The notes under the pieces were generated by a model. The model was not told the DNA's origin, searched no databases, and worked only from the letters and a program-made list of their open reading frames with translations. From an uncultured Pleomorphomonas sp. (GTDB lineage Bacteria > Pseudomonadota > Alphaproteobacteria > Rhizobiales > Pleomorphomonadaceae): 36,107 nucleotides of DNA. Shown here one piece after another: positions 8,103-16,780 of the stretch (position 1 is its first letter; every line of letters starts with the position of its first letter). Made by a program: the position numbers and the translations under genes. Location: assembly GCA_937868725.1 (NCBI GenBank), contig CALMMQ010000093.1, positions 1-36,107 of the forward strand. The letters run 5' to 3'.

Positions 8103-9266
8103 ATGAGCGCGTCTCCGGACATCGCCGTCGGCATCATCTTCTCCCAGAGCGGGCCCTACGACCTCGTTGGGCGCAGCGCTCTCGAGGGGGCGCTCGCCGC
8201 TGTCGCCGCCATCAACGCCTCGGGCCGCTACCCGTTTGCCTTCAAGGCCATCGTCCGCGATCCCCAGGGCGACAGCCGGCAATATGCCGCCGCCGCGCAG
8301 GACCTGATCGCCAACCACGGCTGCCGCCACATCATCGGCACCATCACCTCGTGGAGCCGCAAGGAGGTGCTGCCGGTGGTCGAACGGGCCGGAGCGCTGC
8401 TCTGGTACGCCTTCCCCTACGAAGGCTACGAGACGTCGGACCACGTGCTCTATCTCGGCGCCACCGCCAATCAGCACATCGTGCCGATGTTCGACTACGT
8501 GCTGCCGCGCTTCGGCAATCGGCCGTTCCTCATCGGCTCCAACTACATCTGGGGTTGGGAAGTCAATCGCATCGCCCGCGAACTGGTGACGGCCAGCGGC
8601 GGCGAACCCGTGGGCGAGACCTATCTGCCGCTTGGCGACACCGACGTCGATCACCTGATCGCCGCCATCGCCGAGCGACGACCGGACTTCGTGCTGTCCA
8701 ACCTGATCGGCCCGTCGAGCCACGCCTTCGTCCGCGCCTATGCCGCGCTCGGCCGCCGCGACACCGCCTTCGCCCCTGACCGGCGGCCGATCGTCAGCTG
8801 CAACCTGTCGGAAGTCGACATCGAGGTGATCGGGGCCGACGCCGCCGGCATTCTCGCCACCGCCACCTATTTCGACGGCGCCGATGATCCCGATGGTCTG
8901 GTGCCCGACTTCTCCGCCGCCACGCTGCGGCCGTCGGAATGCTTCGTTGCCCCCTATACGGCGCTGCACATCCTCGCCAGCTGCATCGCCCGCACCGGCA
9001 GCGACGAGCCAGCGCGCGTCCGCGCCGCGGCGATCGCGGGCGGTGACTTCGCCACAGCCTTCGGACCGATCCGCTTCGACGCCAACACCGGCCACTGCCA
9101 TCTGCGCCCCTATCTCGGCCGGGTCGGGGCTGGTGGTCGCGTCGACCTGCTGCACCGGACGCCGCCGATCCCACCCGATCCCTACCTCGTCCGCCACGTG
9201 GCCGAGCGGGCGGCCCTGGCCTCTCCCCCTCCCCGGCAACCCTTCCAGCTCAAGGTGGTCAACTGA
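8103..9266 (+). CDS. AmiC-like cytoplasmic ligand-binding sensor (periplasmic-binding-protein fold type I)
   Basis: This 387-residue protein has the type I periplasmic-binding fold of AmiC and of urea/branched-chain amino acid binding proteins. It begins MSASPDIAVGIIFSQSGPYD and contains SWSRKEVLPVVERAGALLWY and FVAPYTALHILA-type segments. It has no signal peptide, which points to a cytoplasmic regulator and not to a transport protein. In Pseudomonas AmiC sequesters AmiR until an amide inducer binds. I chose the ATG at 8103 because the extra 46 codons upstream run through the terminator stem and T-tract. Its stop overlaps the next start by one base. The ligand is unknown; an amide, amino-acid amide or small peptide would fit the neighbours. 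Confidence 0.82.
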   Translation: MSASPDIAVGIIFSQSGPYDLVGRSALEGALAAVAAINASGRYPFAFKAIVRDPQGDSRQYAAAAQDLIANHGCRHIIGTITSWSRKEVLPVVERAGALLWYAFPYEGYETSDHVLYLGATANQHIVPMFDYVLPRFGNRPFLIGSNYIWGWEVNRIARELVTASGGEPVGETYLPLGDTDVDHLIAAIAERRPDFVLSNLIGPSSHAFVRAYAALGRRDTAFAPDRRPIVSCNLSEVDIEVIGADAAGILATATYFDGADDPDGLVPDFSAATLRPSECFVAPYTALHILASCIARTGSDEPARVRAAAIAGGDFATAFGPIRFDANTGHCHLRPYLGRVGAGGRVDLLHRTPPIPPDPYLVRHVAERAALASPPPRQPFQLKVVN

Positions 9267-9883
9267 TGGTCGCTCTTCCCGCCCAATGGCCCCCGGTGCA
9301 TCTCATGAACTGGCACGCCGTGGTGCTGCATCCGGCGCACACGGTGGCCGACGCCGTGGTGGCGCAGCTGGAACGGCTGGGACTGACGGTCAGCCGCCGC
9401 TGGCCCGCTCTCGAGCCCGCCGACGCCGAGGCCGACGTGGTGCTGTTCGACGCCGACATGGGCCACGACGGCCAGTTTCCCTGGCCGGCCGGACAGGCGC
9501 CGATGCCGCTGGTGGCGCTGATCGGCTCGGAAGCGCCGGGCCGCATCGGCTGGGCCCTGACCCAGGGCGCCGATACCCATCTGCTGAAACCGATCCATTC
9601 GTCCGGCGTGTTCAGCGCCCTGCTGATCGCCAGCCACGCCTTCGAGGCCAAGCGCCGCGCCGAAGCCGAGGTCCGAGACCTGCGTGAGCGCCTGACCCGG
9701 CGGCAGGCCGTGGTGCGGGCGACGCTGCTGCTGATGCAGATCAACGGCACCAGCGAGCCGCTGGCCAGCCGGCAGTTGCGCAGCCTCGCCATGGAACAGC
9801 GCAAGACCATCGAAGACATGGCCGAAGCGATCATCGCCAACCCCGGCCGCTATGGCGCCGAACGCCGCCGCCTCAGCCAGTGA
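9266..9883 (+). CDS. AmiR-like ANTAR-domain transcription antiterminator
   Basis: This 205-residue protein has an N-terminal pseudo-receiver domain (about residues 15-125), a linking helix and a C-terminal ANTAR RNA-binding domain (about residues 145-200, with [16 protein letters not shown] and [20 protein letters not shown]). The receiver domain shows no clear phosphorylation site, as in AmiR, which is controlled by binding AmiC instead. It is translationally coupled to the AmiC-like gene (TGATG overlap). Known ANTAR proteins bind paired hexaloop hairpins in nascent RNA and stop terminator formation. The strong terminator at 8030-8074 is the natural candidate target, so the operon would control itself. 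Confidence 0.85.
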   Translation: MVALPAQWPPVHLMNWHAVVLHPAHTVADAVVAQLERLGLTVSRRWPALEPADAEADVVLFDADMGHDGQFPWPAGQAPMPLVALIGSEAPGRIGWALTQGADTHLLKPIHSSGVFSALLIASHAFEAKRRAEAEVRDLRERLTRRQAVVRATLLLMQINGTSEPLASRQLRSLAMEQRKTIEDMAEAIIANPGRYGAERRRLSQ

Positions 9884-9927
9884 TGCCCGCCTTCCGACAC
9901 CGTCCGCAACCGATGGAGACAACCGTG

Positions 9928-10821
9928 ATGACCGCCGAGGGCCTCGCCCCCTTCCGTGACTACAAGACCTGGTACCGCATCACCGGCGACCTCAAGTCGG
10001 GCAAGCCGCCGCTGTTCGTGCTGCACGGCGGCCCCGGCTGCACCCACGACTACGTCGACAGCTACAAGCTGGTGGCCGACAGCGGTCGCGCCGTCATCCA
10101 CTACGACCAGATCGGCAACGGCAAGTCGACGCACCTGCCCGACAAGGGCGGCGACTTCTGGACGCCAGAGTTCTTCGTCGCCGAACTGGAAAACCTCATC
10201 GACCACCTCGGCGTGCGCCCGGCCTATCACGTGCTCGGCCAGTCGTGGGGCGGCATGCTCGGCGCCGAGTTCGCCGTGCGCCGGCCGGCCGGCCTCAAGG
10301 GCCTCGTCATCGCCAACTCGCCGGCCGAGATGAAGACCTGGATCAGCGAAGCCTACCGGCTGCGCACGGAACTGCCGGCCGAGGTGCAGGCGACGCTGCT
10401 GCGCCACGAAACCGCCGGCACCACCGCCGATCCCGCCTACGTCGCGGCCGAACAGGTGTTCAACCAGCGCCACGTCTGCCGCGTCGTTCCGATGCCGCCG
10501 GAGGTCCAGCGCACCTTCGACTGCATCGCCGACGATCCGACCGTCTACCACACCATGAACGGTCCCAATGAGTTCTACGTCGTCGGCACCATGAAGGACT
10601 GGACGATCGTCGACCGCCTGCCGGCGATCAACGTGCCGACGCTGCTGATTTCCGGCTTCTACGACGAAGCCACGCCGGCCACGGTCCAGCCGTACATGGA
10701 CAAGATCCAGGATGTCCGCTGGATCAAGTTCCCGCATTCGAGCCACATGCCGCACGTCGAGGAGAAGGCCGCCTGCATCAAGGCCACCGCCGACTTCCTC
10801 GACGCCGTCGACGCCCGCTGA
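9928..10821 (+). CDS. proline iminopeptidase-family alpha/beta hydrolase (S33), possible L-amino acid amidase
   Basis: This 297-residue alpha/beta hydrolase belongs to the S33 family, which removes N-terminal residues from short peptides or hydrolyses amino-acid amides. HGGPG (residues 33-37) forms the oxyanion hole. GQSWGG places the nucleophile at Ser106; Asp246 (GFYDE) and His273 (SSHMPH) complete the likely triad. The reading frame is open from 9880, but GGAG at 9914-9917 is well placed for the ATG at 9928, or the GTG at 9925. In the classical ami operon this position holds an aliphatic amidase; here an S33 hydrolase takes its place next to a peptide importer. The substrate is not deducible. 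Confidence 0.82.
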   Translation: MTAEGLAPFRDYKTWYRITGDLKSGKPPLFVLHGGPGCTHDYVDSYKLVADSGRAVIHYDQIGNGKSTHLPDKGGDFWTPEFFVAELENLIDHLGVRPAYHVLGQSWGGMLGAEFAVRRPAGLKGLVIANSPAEMKTWISEAYRLRTELPAEVQATLLRHETAGTTADPAYVAAEQVFNQRHVCRVVPMPPEVQRTFDCIADDPTVYHTMNGPNEFYVVGTMKDWTIVDRLPAINVPTLLISGFYDEATPATVQPYMDKIQDVRWIKFPHSSHMPHVEEKAACIKATADFLDAVDAR

Positions 10822-10861
10822 TTTCGCCAACTCCGCCGCAACCTCAGGAGTTTTCACCAGC

Positions 10862-12541
10862 ATGTCTTCACGCTCCCTCCGCCTCGGAACGACGGCTCTT
10901 GCCGGTCTCATCCTCGCCTCCACCGGCGCCGCTTCGGCCGCTGACCGCGCCGCCGACATGGCCGCCCATCGCGGCGGCACCATGCGCCTGGTCGCCAGTG
11001 CCGCCGGCGGCACCATCGACCCGATGATCAACTACACGTCGCAGTATTGGCAGATCTACCAGTCGATCTACGACGGCCTGCTGGCCTTCAAGCACACCAG
11101 CGGCGCGGCCGCCTTCGAGATCGTGCCGGATCTGGCCGAGGCGCTGCCGGTCGCCAGCAACGACGGCAAGACGCTGACCTTCAAGCTGCGCCAGGGCATC
11201 AAGTTCTCCAACGGCCAGCCGTTGACCACCAAGGACGTCGTCGCTTCCTTCGAGCGCATCTTCAAGGTGTCGAGCCCGACTTCGGGCACCTTCTACGCCG
11301 GCATCGTCGGTGCCGACGCCTGCCTCAAGGCGCCGGCCGACTGTTCGCTCAAAGAGGGCGTCATCGGCGACGAAGCGACCGGCACGGTGACCATCAATCT
11401 GGTGGCGGCCGATCCGGAATTCTTCTTCAAGCTCGCCGTGCCGCACGCCGTCATCCTGCCGGCCGATGCGCCGGCCAAGGACGTTGGTACCGAGCCGATT
11501 GCCGGCACCGGCGCCTACAAGGTCGCCGCCTACGACCCCAACACCCAGCTCAAGCTGGTGCGCAATCCCGAGTTCAAGGAATGGAGCGTCGACGCCCAGC
11601 CGGACGGCTTCGTCGACGAGGTGCACTACGACTTCGGCCTGACCGAGGAAGCGGGCATCACCGCCATCCAGAACGGCCAGGCCGACTGGCTGTTCGATCC
11701 GCCGCCGGCCGACCGTCTCACCGAGCTCGGCTCCAAGTACCAGAACCAGGTGCACATCAACAAGCTGATGGCCTACTGGTACGCGCCGATGAACACCAAC
11801 CTGGCGCCGTTCAATGACGTGCGCGTGCGTCAGGCGCTCAACTACGCCATCGACCGCGATGCCATCGTCGGCCTGTTCGGGGGCACGGCGCTGGCCGACC
11901 CGACCTGCCAGATCCTGCCGCCGAGCTTCCCTGGCTACAAGCCGTTCTGCAGCTACACCGCCGACCCGGGCGAAGCCTGGAGCGCGCCCGATCTCGACAA
12001 GGCCAAGGAACTGGTCAAGGCGTCCGGCACCGCCGGCCAGAAGGTGACCATCATCACCGAGGACACCGCCGTCTCCAAGGCCATCGGCACCTATCTGCAG
12101 AGCGTGCTGACCGACCTCGGCTACGAGGCCGCCGTCAAGCCGATCTCGACCAACATCCAGTTCACCTACATCCAGAACACCAACAACAACGTCCAGCTGT
12201 CGATCAGCCAGTGGTATCAGGACTATCCGGCCGCTTCCGACTTCCTGAACGTGCTGCTGTCGTGCGCCTCGTTCACGCCGGGTTCGGATGCGTCGATCAA
12301 CATCTCGGGCTACTGCAACAAGGACCTCGACGCCAAGATGCAGGCGGCACTGAAGCTGGCCAACACCGATCAGGCGGCCGCCAACGCCGAATGGTCGAAG
12401 ATCGACGCCGCCTTCATGGCCGAAGCGCCGGTGGCGCCGCTGTTCAATCCCAAGCGCGTCGACTTCGTGTCGGCCCGCCTCGGCGGCTACACCTTCTCGA
12501 GCTCGTTCCAGTGGCTGTTCGCCAACGCCTGGGTCAAGTGA
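10862..12541 (+). CDS. ABC transporter substrate-binding protein, family 5 (peptide/dipeptide type)
   Basis: This 559-residue periplasmic binding protein is the receptor of the ABC importer encoded by the following genes. The N-terminus is a clear Sec signal: positive MSSRSLRLG, a hydrophobic core and an ASA-A cleavage site near residue 27. The mature part has the SBP_bac_5 pattern, including KLRQGIKFSNGQPLTTKDVV and VRQALNYAIDRDAIVGLF. AGGAG precedes the ATG. The family binds di- and oligopeptides, opines, nickel or glutathione. The S33 hydrolase next door favours peptides or amino-acid amides. Confidence 0.9.
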   Translation: MSSRSLRLGTTALAGLILASTGAASAADRAADMAAHRGGTMRLVASAAGGTIDPMINYTSQYWQIYQSIYDGLLAFKHTSGAAAFEIVPDLAEALPVASNDGKTLTFKLRQGIKFSNGQPLTTKDVVASFERIFKVSSPTSGTFYAGIVGADACLKAPADCSLKEGVIGDEATGTVTINLVAADPEFFFKLAVPHAVILPADAPAKDVGTEPIAGTGAYKVAAYDPNTQLKLVRNPEFKEWSVDAQPDGFVDEVHYDFGLTEEAGITAIQNGQADWLFDPPPADRLTELGSKYQNQVHINKLMAYWYAPMNTNLAPFNDVRVRQALNYAIDRDAIVGLFGGTALADPTCQILPPSFPGYKPFCSYTADPGEAWSAPDLDKAKELVKASGTAGQKVTIITEDTAVSKAIGTYLQSVLTDLGYEAAVKPISTNIQFTYIQNTNNNVQLSISQWYQDYPAASDFLNVLLSCASFTPGSDASINISGYCNKDLDAKMQAALKLANTDQAAANAEWSKIDAAFMAEAPVAPLFNPKRVDFVSARLGGYTFSSSFQWLFANAWVK

Positions 12542-12634
12542 GCCAGCACTCCCGGCCCTGGAGCCCTGGCCGGCGCCCGGTAACGGACGCCCCACCTGCC
12601 GCGGCTCCAGGTTCAATTGGCTGAACAGTCGCTC

Positions 12635-12660
12635 GGGGCAGGACCGCCCGGCCCTGCCCC
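12635..12660 (+). other. intercistronic hairpin between binding-protein and permease genes
   Basis: GGGGCAGG (12635-12642) and CCTGCCCC (12653-12660) form a perfect 8-bp stem with a ten-base loop, 93 bases after the binding-protein stop. Only a broken pyrimidine tract follows. Such hairpins commonly protect or uncouple the more abundant binding-protein mRNA from the permease mRNA. Confidence 0.5.
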
Positions 12661-12696
12661 ATCCCTTTCGTTCCCGTCTTGCCGCCGAGCGCCTCC

Positions 12697-13731
12697 ATGC
12701 CTTCAGACGTAGTGCCTGCCGCAGCGCCCCCGCCCGCCGCCATAGTGGAGCGGCCACAGAGTCCGTTCCGACGCGCCATGATCAAGCTTCGACAGGACCG
12801 GGCCGCCATGACCGCCGCCGTCGTGCTGCTCATCGTCATCATCCTGGCCCTGGCCGCCCCCTTCTACGCCTCGACCATCGCCCATACCGACCCGTTCCGG
12901 TCGACGCTGACGGCCAAGATCGTCGTCGACGGCAAGCGCGTGCCAGTGATGGCGCCGTCCACCGAGGGCCTCGGCCTCGGCGTCACGCCCATCGGGCCGA
13001 CGTTCCAAGCGCAGTATTTCCTCGGCGCCGACACGCAGGGCCGCGACGTCGCCGCCCGCCTGCTCTACGGCGGCCGCAACTCGCTGATGATCGCCAGTGC
13101 CTCGACGCTGCTGTGCCTGACGCTGGCAACGCTGATCGGCGTCGTCAGCGGCTTCTTCGGCGGCACCACCGACATGCTGCTGTCGCGGTTTCTCGACGTG
13201 CTCTGGGCCTTCCCGGTCTATCTGCTGGCCATATCGCTCTCGATCATCCTGATCGCTCAGGGCATCAGCATCGGGCCGATCACCATCGATTCCGGCTCGC
13301 TGGCCCTGCCCATCGCCATCATCGGCATCATCTACGTGCCCTACGTCGCCCGGCCGGTGCGCGGCCAGGTGATCGCCCTCAAGAAGTCGGAGTTCGTCCT
13401 GGCTTCTACCGGCCTCGGCATTCCGCGCTGGCGCATCCTGCTGTTCGACATCCTGCCCAACGTCATGACGACGCTGATCGTCTTCGTGCCGCTGATGATG
13501 GCGCTCAACATCATCACGGAATCGTCGCTGTCCTTCCTGTCGATCGGCGTGCAGCCGCCGGACGCCAGCTGGGGCACCATCATCCAGGACGGCCAGGCCC
13601 TGCTCTACAACCGTCCCGTCGTGTCGCTGGCCCCCGGCATCGCCATCGTCATCACCGTGCTGGCCCTCAACATCCTGGGCGACGGGGTGCGCGATGCCTT
13701 CGACCCGCGCTCCAAGCTGAGACCGAGGTGA
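12697..13731 (+). CDS. ABC transporter permease, DppC type
   Basis: This 344-residue inner-membrane protein has an N-terminal cytoplasmic extension rich in Ala and Pro, a first membrane helix near residues 40-58, the FLGADTQGRDVAARLLYGGR motif of DppC/OppC permeases, and further membrane segments. The EAA loop (GIPRWRILLFDILPN region) contacts the ATPase. About 30 residues between the first helix and the GRDV motif (including KIVVDGKRVPVMAPSTEG) are longer than in most DppC proteins. I chose the ATG at 12697; a TTG six codons earlier is possible. Unlike most dpp operons, the C-type permease comes before the B-type. Confidence 0.88.
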   Translation: MPSDVVPAAAPPPAAIVERPQSPFRRAMIKLRQDRAAMTAAVVLLIVIILALAAPFYASTIAHTDPFRSTLTAKIVVDGKRVPVMAPSTEGLGLGVTPIGPTFQAQYFLGADTQGRDVAARLLYGGRNSLMIASASTLLCLTLATLIGVVSGFFGGTTDMLLSRFLDVLWAFPVYLLAISLSIILIAQGISIGPITIDSGSLALPIAIIGIIYVPYVARPVRGQVIALKKSEFVLASTGLGIPRWRILLFDILPNVMTTLIVFVPLMMALNIITESSLSFLSIGVQPPDASWGTIIQDGQALLYNRPVVSLAPGIAIVITVLALNILGDGVRDAFDPRSKLRPR

Positions 13732-13735
13732 GATC

Positions 13736-14707
13736 ATGATCACCGCCCTGATCCGCCGCCTCGTCGAGATGCTGTTCGTGATGTTCGGCATTTCCGTCAT
13801 GGTGTTCCTGATCTTCTTCGCGACGCCCGGCTCCGACCCGGCGGCGCGCATCGCCGGCCGCAACGCCTCGCAGGAGACAGTGGCGCAGGTGCGCCTCGAC
13901 TTCGGCTTCGACAAGCCGCTGCCGGTGCAGTACGGGCTGATGATGAAGCGGCTGTTCGTCGATCAGGACCTGAAGTCGTTCGTCAATCGCGGCCAGAACG
14001 TCGTGCCGCAGGTGATCGAGGCGACGCCGGTCACGCTGTCGCTGGTGTTCGGCGCGGCCGTGCTGTGGGTGCTGGGCGGTCTCGCCGTCGGTGTCGTTGC
14101 CGCCGCCGTGCAAGGCTCCCTCCTCGACAAGGGGCTGATGGTGCTGGCCCTCATCGGCGTCTCCATGCCGGTGTTCTGGTTCGGCGAGGTGATGAACCTG
14201 ATCACTCAGGCGCGCCTGCACGATACCTGGATGTTCTCCTGGGTACCGGCCCTCGGCTACAAGCCGCTGACCACCGCGCCCTGGGAGTGGTTCAAGACGC
14301 TGGTCATCCCGTGGATCACCCTTGCCGTGCTCTACATCGGCATCTACGGCCGCGTGCTCAGGGCCAACCTCGTCGAGGCCTACCAGGAAGACTTCATCCG
14401 CACCGCCCGCGCCAAGGGCCTCAGCCCGATGCGCGTCATGCTGCGCCACGCCCTGCGCGTCTCGCTCATTCCGTTCATTACCATGTTCGGACTGGACTTC
14501 GGCGTGCTGGTCGGCGGCTCGGCGCTGCTCACCGAAGTGGTTTTCGGCCTCAACGGTATCGGCCACCTCACCTACACCGCGCTCCTCAACCTCGATCTGC
14601 CGATGATCCTCGCCACCGTGATCTACGCCGCCTTCTTCGTCGTGCTGGCCAATGCCGTGGTCGACGTTCTCTACATCTTCATCGATCCGCGCATGCGGGA
14701 GGCCTGA
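13736..14707 (+). CDS. ABC transporter permease, DppB type
   Basis: This 323-residue membrane protein has the DppB/OppB architecture: an N-terminal helix starting MITALIRRLVEMLFVMFGIS, the LDFGFDKPLPVQYG periplasmic segment, five further predicted membrane segments and the EAA loop (EDFIRTARAKGLSPMRVMLR). It pairs with the DppC-type permease to form the channel. The stop of the upstream gene lies four bases before its ATG, and GAGGTGA overlapping that stop acts as the ribosome-binding site, so translation is probably coupled. Confidence 0.9.
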   Translation: MITALIRRLVEMLFVMFGISVMVFLIFFATPGSDPAARIAGRNASQETVAQVRLDFGFDKPLPVQYGLMMKRLFVDQDLKSFVNRGQNVVPQVIEATPVTLSLVFGAAVLWVLGGLAVGVVAAAVQGSLLDKGLMVLALIGVSMPVFWFGEVMNLITQARLHDTWMFSWVPALGYKPLTTAPWEWFKTLVIPWITLAVLYIGIYGRVLRANLVEAYQEDFIRTARAKGLSPMRVMLRHALRVSLIPFITMFGLDFGVLVGGSALLTEVVFGLNGIGHLTYTALLNLDLPMILATVIYAAFFVVLANAVVDVLYIFIDPRMREA

Positions 14708-14709
14708 TC

Positions 14710-15726
14710 ATGGCGAACCCAGACCAGCCGGCGCTTCTCGAAGTCGAACAGCTCAAAGTGTCGTTCGCCACCGATCGCGGCCGCGTCACCGCCATCAACG
14801 ACGTGTCGTTCCGCATCGACGAGGGCGAGTTCGTGGCCATCGTCGGCGAAAGCGGTTCGGGCAAGACGGTGTCGCTCTTGTCGATCCTCGGCCTCACCGA
14901 TCCGCGCACCACCTCGGTGGAGGGCGCCGCCCACTTCCGCGGCAAGCCGATCCTCGGCCTCAAGGACAGCGCCTTGCGCAAGATCCGCGGCAAGGAGATC
15001 GCCTTCATTCCGCAGGACCCGCTGACGGCCATGACGCCGGTGCACACCATCGGCTGGCAGATCGTCGAGCAGATCCGCACCCATCAGTCGATTTCGGCCG
15101 CCGCCGCCCGCCGGCGGGCCGTCGAACTGCTCGACGAGGTGGGGCTGCCCAACCCGGAAGCCGCCTTCGGCCGTTACCCGCACCAGCTGTCGGGCGGCAT
15201 GCGCCAGCGCGCGGTCATCGCCATGGCGCTGTCGTGCAATCCGGCGCTGCTGATCGCCGACGAGCCGACGACGGCGCTCGACGTCACCGTGCAGGCACAG
15301 GTGCTGGAGCTGCTGAAGCGGCTGCGCCGCGACCACGGTTCGGCCATCGTGCTGATCACCCACGACATGGGCGTGGTCGCCGAGGTGGCCGACCGGGTGA
15401 TGGTGATGTATGCCGGCCGTGTCGTCGAGCGCGGCACCGCCCGCGAGGTGTTCGCCGCCCCGCAGCATCCCTACACCTGGGGCCTCATCGCCTCGATCCC
15501 GCCGGTGGACGGCCCCCGGCCGCATCGCCTGCCCTCCATCGCCGGAACGCCGCCGACGCCGGCCAACATCCCCGCCGGTTGCGGCTTCGCGCCGCGCTGT
15601 CCGCATCGCTTCGCCGCCTGCGACAGCCTGCCGCCACGCCTGCCGCGCGACGGCCACGGCGCCTTCTGCCATCTCGACGAAGCGACGCGGGCCCGCCTCG
15701 CCGCCGCGCCGGAGACCGCCCGATGA
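14710..15726 (+). CDS. ABC transporter ATP-binding protein, DppD type
   Basis: This 338-residue ATPase has Walker A GESGSGKT (about residues 42-49), the signature LSGGMRQR, Walker [13 protein letters not shown] and the switch His in VLITHDMG. The C-terminal oligopeptide-transporter extension has a cysteine pattern typical of DppD/OppD ([14 protein letters not shown] with a later Cys), which in relatives can bind an iron-sulfur cluster. It starts two bases after the permease stop and overlaps the next ATPase by four bases (ATGA). Confidence 0.92.
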   Translation: MANPDQPALLEVEQLKVSFATDRGRVTAINDVSFRIDEGEFVAIVGESGSGKTVSLLSILGLTDPRTTSVEGAAHFRGKPILGLKDSALRKIRGKEIAFIPQDPLTAMTPVHTIGWQIVEQIRTHQSISAAAARRRAVELLDEVGLPNPEAAFGRYPHQLSGGMRQRAVIAMALSCNPALLIADEPTTALDVTVQAQVLELLKRLRRDHGSAIVLITHDMGVVAEVADRVMVMYAGRVVERGTAREVFAAPQHPYTWGLIASIPPVDGPRPHRLPSIAGTPPTPANIPAGCGFAPRCPHRFAACDSLPPRLPRDGHGAFCHLDEATRARLAAAPETAR

Positions 15727-16703
15727 TCCCCGACACCGCCTCCCCGCTCATCGAAGCGCGCGCCCTCAGCAAGCGCTTCACCATCGGCAAGACCTTCATG
15801 CCCGGCTCGGGCAAGCAGGTGCACGCGGTGAACGAGGTGTCGCTGACCGTCAGCGCCGGCGAAACCGTCGGTCTGGTCGGCGAGTCCGGTTCGGGCAAGT
15901 CGACCCTCGGCCGCTGCCTCACCCGCCTTTACCAGCCGTCGGGCGGGCAGCTGCTGTTCGAGGGCGTCGACATCACCGACGCCACCATGAGCGAGCTGCT
16001 GCCCTACCGGCGCAAGATGCAGATGATCTTTCAGGATCCGTCGGCTTCCCTCAACCCGCGTCGGCCGGTGCGCGAGCTGATCGGCGAGCCGCTCAGGGTG
16101 CACAAGATCCGGCCGACGGCCGAGATCGGCGAACGGATCGAGGAACTGATGGGCCTCGTCGGTCTGCCGGTCGAGTATCTCGACCGCTATCCGCACGAGT
16201 TCTCCGGCGGCCAGCGCCAGCGCATCGGCATCGCCCGGGCACTGGCCATGGAGCCGCGTCTCATCGTCGCCGACGAACCGGTGTCGGCGCTCGACGTGTC
16301 GGTGCAGGCGCAGATCGTCAACCTGTTCGCCGACCTGCGCGACCGGCTGAACCTCACCTACGTGTTCATCGCCCACGATCTCGGCGTCGTCCGGCAGGTG
16401 TCGACGCGCGTCGTCGTCATGTATCTCGGCACCATCGTCGAGTCGGGGGAGACCGAGAGCCTGTTCGCCGCCCCGGCCCATCCCTACACCGAGGCGCTGC
16501 TGTCGGCCATTCCGCGCATGACGGCGAGCGGGCCGCGCATCATGCTGGAAGGCGATCTGCCGAGCCCGATCGATCCGCCCAGGGGCTGCGTGTTCTCGAC
16601 GCGCTGTCCGCGTGCCACCGCCCTCTGCCGCGAGACGCGGCCGGCGCTCACCGCCCGCCCGGATGGGCGGCAGGTGGCCTGCCATACGCCCATCGGCGCC
16701 TGA
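15723..16703 (+). CDS. ABC transporter ATP-binding protein, DppF type
   Basis: This 326-residue partner ATPase has Walker A GESGSGKS, signature FSGGQRQR, Walker B LIVADEPVSALD and the switch His in FIAHDLGVV. It has the DppF-type C-terminus with CVFSTRCPRATALC. The ATGA overlap with the DppD gene indicates translational coupling and a heterodimer. It is the last gene of the operon; its stop codon lies in the loop of a short GC-rich hairpin. Confidence 0.92.
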   Translation: MIPDTASPLIEARALSKRFTIGKTFMPGSGKQVHAVNEVSLTVSAGETVGLVGESGSGKSTLGRCLTRLYQPSGGQLLFEGVDITDATMSELLPYRRKMQMIFQDPSASLNPRRPVRELIGEPLRVHKIRPTAEIGERIEELMGLVGLPVEYLDRYPHEFSGGQRQRIGIARALAMEPRLIVADEPVSALDVSVQAQIVNLFADLRDRLNLTYVFIAHDLGVVRQVSTRVVVMYLGTIVESGETESLFAAPAHPYTEALLSAIPRMTASGPRIMLEGDLPSPIDPPRGCVFSTRCPRATALCRETRPALTARPDGRQVACHTPIGA

Positions 16704-16710
16704 GGCGCCG
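16694..16710 (+). other. GC-rich hairpin around the stop codon ending the transporter operon
   Basis: CGGCGCC and GGCGCCG flank the TGA stop (16701-16703), giving a 7-bp stem with a three-base loop. There is no T-tract, so termination here is uncertain. The remaining 16711-16780 is a short convergent spacer with nothing else visible. Confidence 0.4.
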
Positions 16711-16780
16711 GTGCGGGCGGCTGGTCGGGCCAACACCTGCAACTGGCCAAACGTCAACCGAACCATCAGGTCGGAAAGCG

